In this document: piece by piece, positions 5,405 through 5,478 of the stretch
Layout: each line of letters starts with the position of its first letter
Numbering within the stretch: the stretch's first letter is position 1
Assembly: GCA_050011095.1 (NCBI GenBank)
Contig: JBEKJU010000388.1
Coordinates: 1 to 5,478, forward strand
Source of the DNA: JBEKJU01 sp050011095
GTDB lineage: Bacteria > Desulfobacterota > Syntrophorhabdia > Syntrophorhabdales > WCHB1-27
Direction of reading: 5' to 3'
Length of the DNA: 5,478 nucleotides
Notes under the pieces: model-generated
Told to the model about the DNA's origin: nothing
What the model saw: the letters and a program-made list of their open reading frames with translations, nothing else
The model's database searches: none
Program-made: the position numbers and the translations under genes

Positions 5405-5478
5405 AGGCGATCTTCTTTTTACACCTGACACACTCCAGAGGGCCCGTGTCGTGAATGACGTCCTCCGCGACCACCTTT
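5403..5478 (-). CDS. C-terminal end of an unrecognised protein with a CxxC motif (partial)
   Basis: Read on the minus strand, the last 24 codons of a frame enter from beyond the window edge and stop at TAA (complement of 5403-5405). The residues include VVAEDVIHDTGPLE and end CVRCKKKIA, giving a Cys-x-x-Cys pair that could be half of a zinc ribbon or bind iron. Third codon positions are G or C in about 19 of 24 codons, as expected for a real gene in this DNA, and a strong hairpin follows just downstream. The fragment is too short to name the family, and its start lies outside the window. Confidence 0.6.
   Translation of the reverse strand, partial: KVVAEDVIHDTGPLECVRCKKKIA

Overview
The window looks like chromosomal DNA of a fairly GC-rich, probably anaerobic or microaerophilic Gram-negative bacterium. 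The rubrerythrin and the style of the flavin oxidoreductase suggest a Desulfobacterota/deltaproteobacterial-type organism. That placement is an inference from gene style, since the window contains no rRNA or other marker gene.

Layout, left to right: (1) 1-484 holds no convincing protein gene. It ends in a regulatory region with a 10-bp palindrome (281-290), consensus-like promoter hexamers (305-331) and a hairpin-bearing leader. (2) 485-2281, plus strand, is a CstA-family membrane transporter; its ribosome binding site points to a GTG start at 485 rather than a TTG at 467. (3) 2281-2418 is a 138-bp imperfect palindrome with 26-bp terminal inverted repeats and flanking TAA triplets, resembling a small non-autonomous mobile element; the left TAA is the cstA stop codon. 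(4) 2498-3613, minus strand, is an old-yellow-enzyme-type NADH:flavin oxidoreductase, convergent with cstA. (5) 3614-3888 is a divergent intergenic region with a good sigma70-type promoter for the next gene. (6) 3889-4605, plus strand, is a YhhQ-family (queuosine precursor) transporter. (7) 4606-4783 contains an intrinsic terminator whose 3' arm overlaps the -35 box of a promoter for the next gene. (8) 4784-5269, plus strand, is a rubrerythrin/ferritin-like diiron protein. (9) 5270-5402 is a hairpin-rich convergent terminator region. (10) 5403-5478, minus strand, is the C-terminal end of a gene running off the window and ending in a CxxC motif.

The genes do not form an evident pathway. Each appears to be its own transcription unit: cstA (uptake of pyruvate or peptides), a flavin oxidoreductase (reduction of enones or similar compounds), yhhQ (salvage of 7-deaza-purine precursors for tRNA queuosine) and rubrerythrin (peroxide/oxidative stress). 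No new multi-gene system is visible. The points most worth a second look are non-coding: the palindromic element at the cstA stop codon, the terminator/promoter overlap before the rubrerythrin gene, and the regulatory region of cstA.
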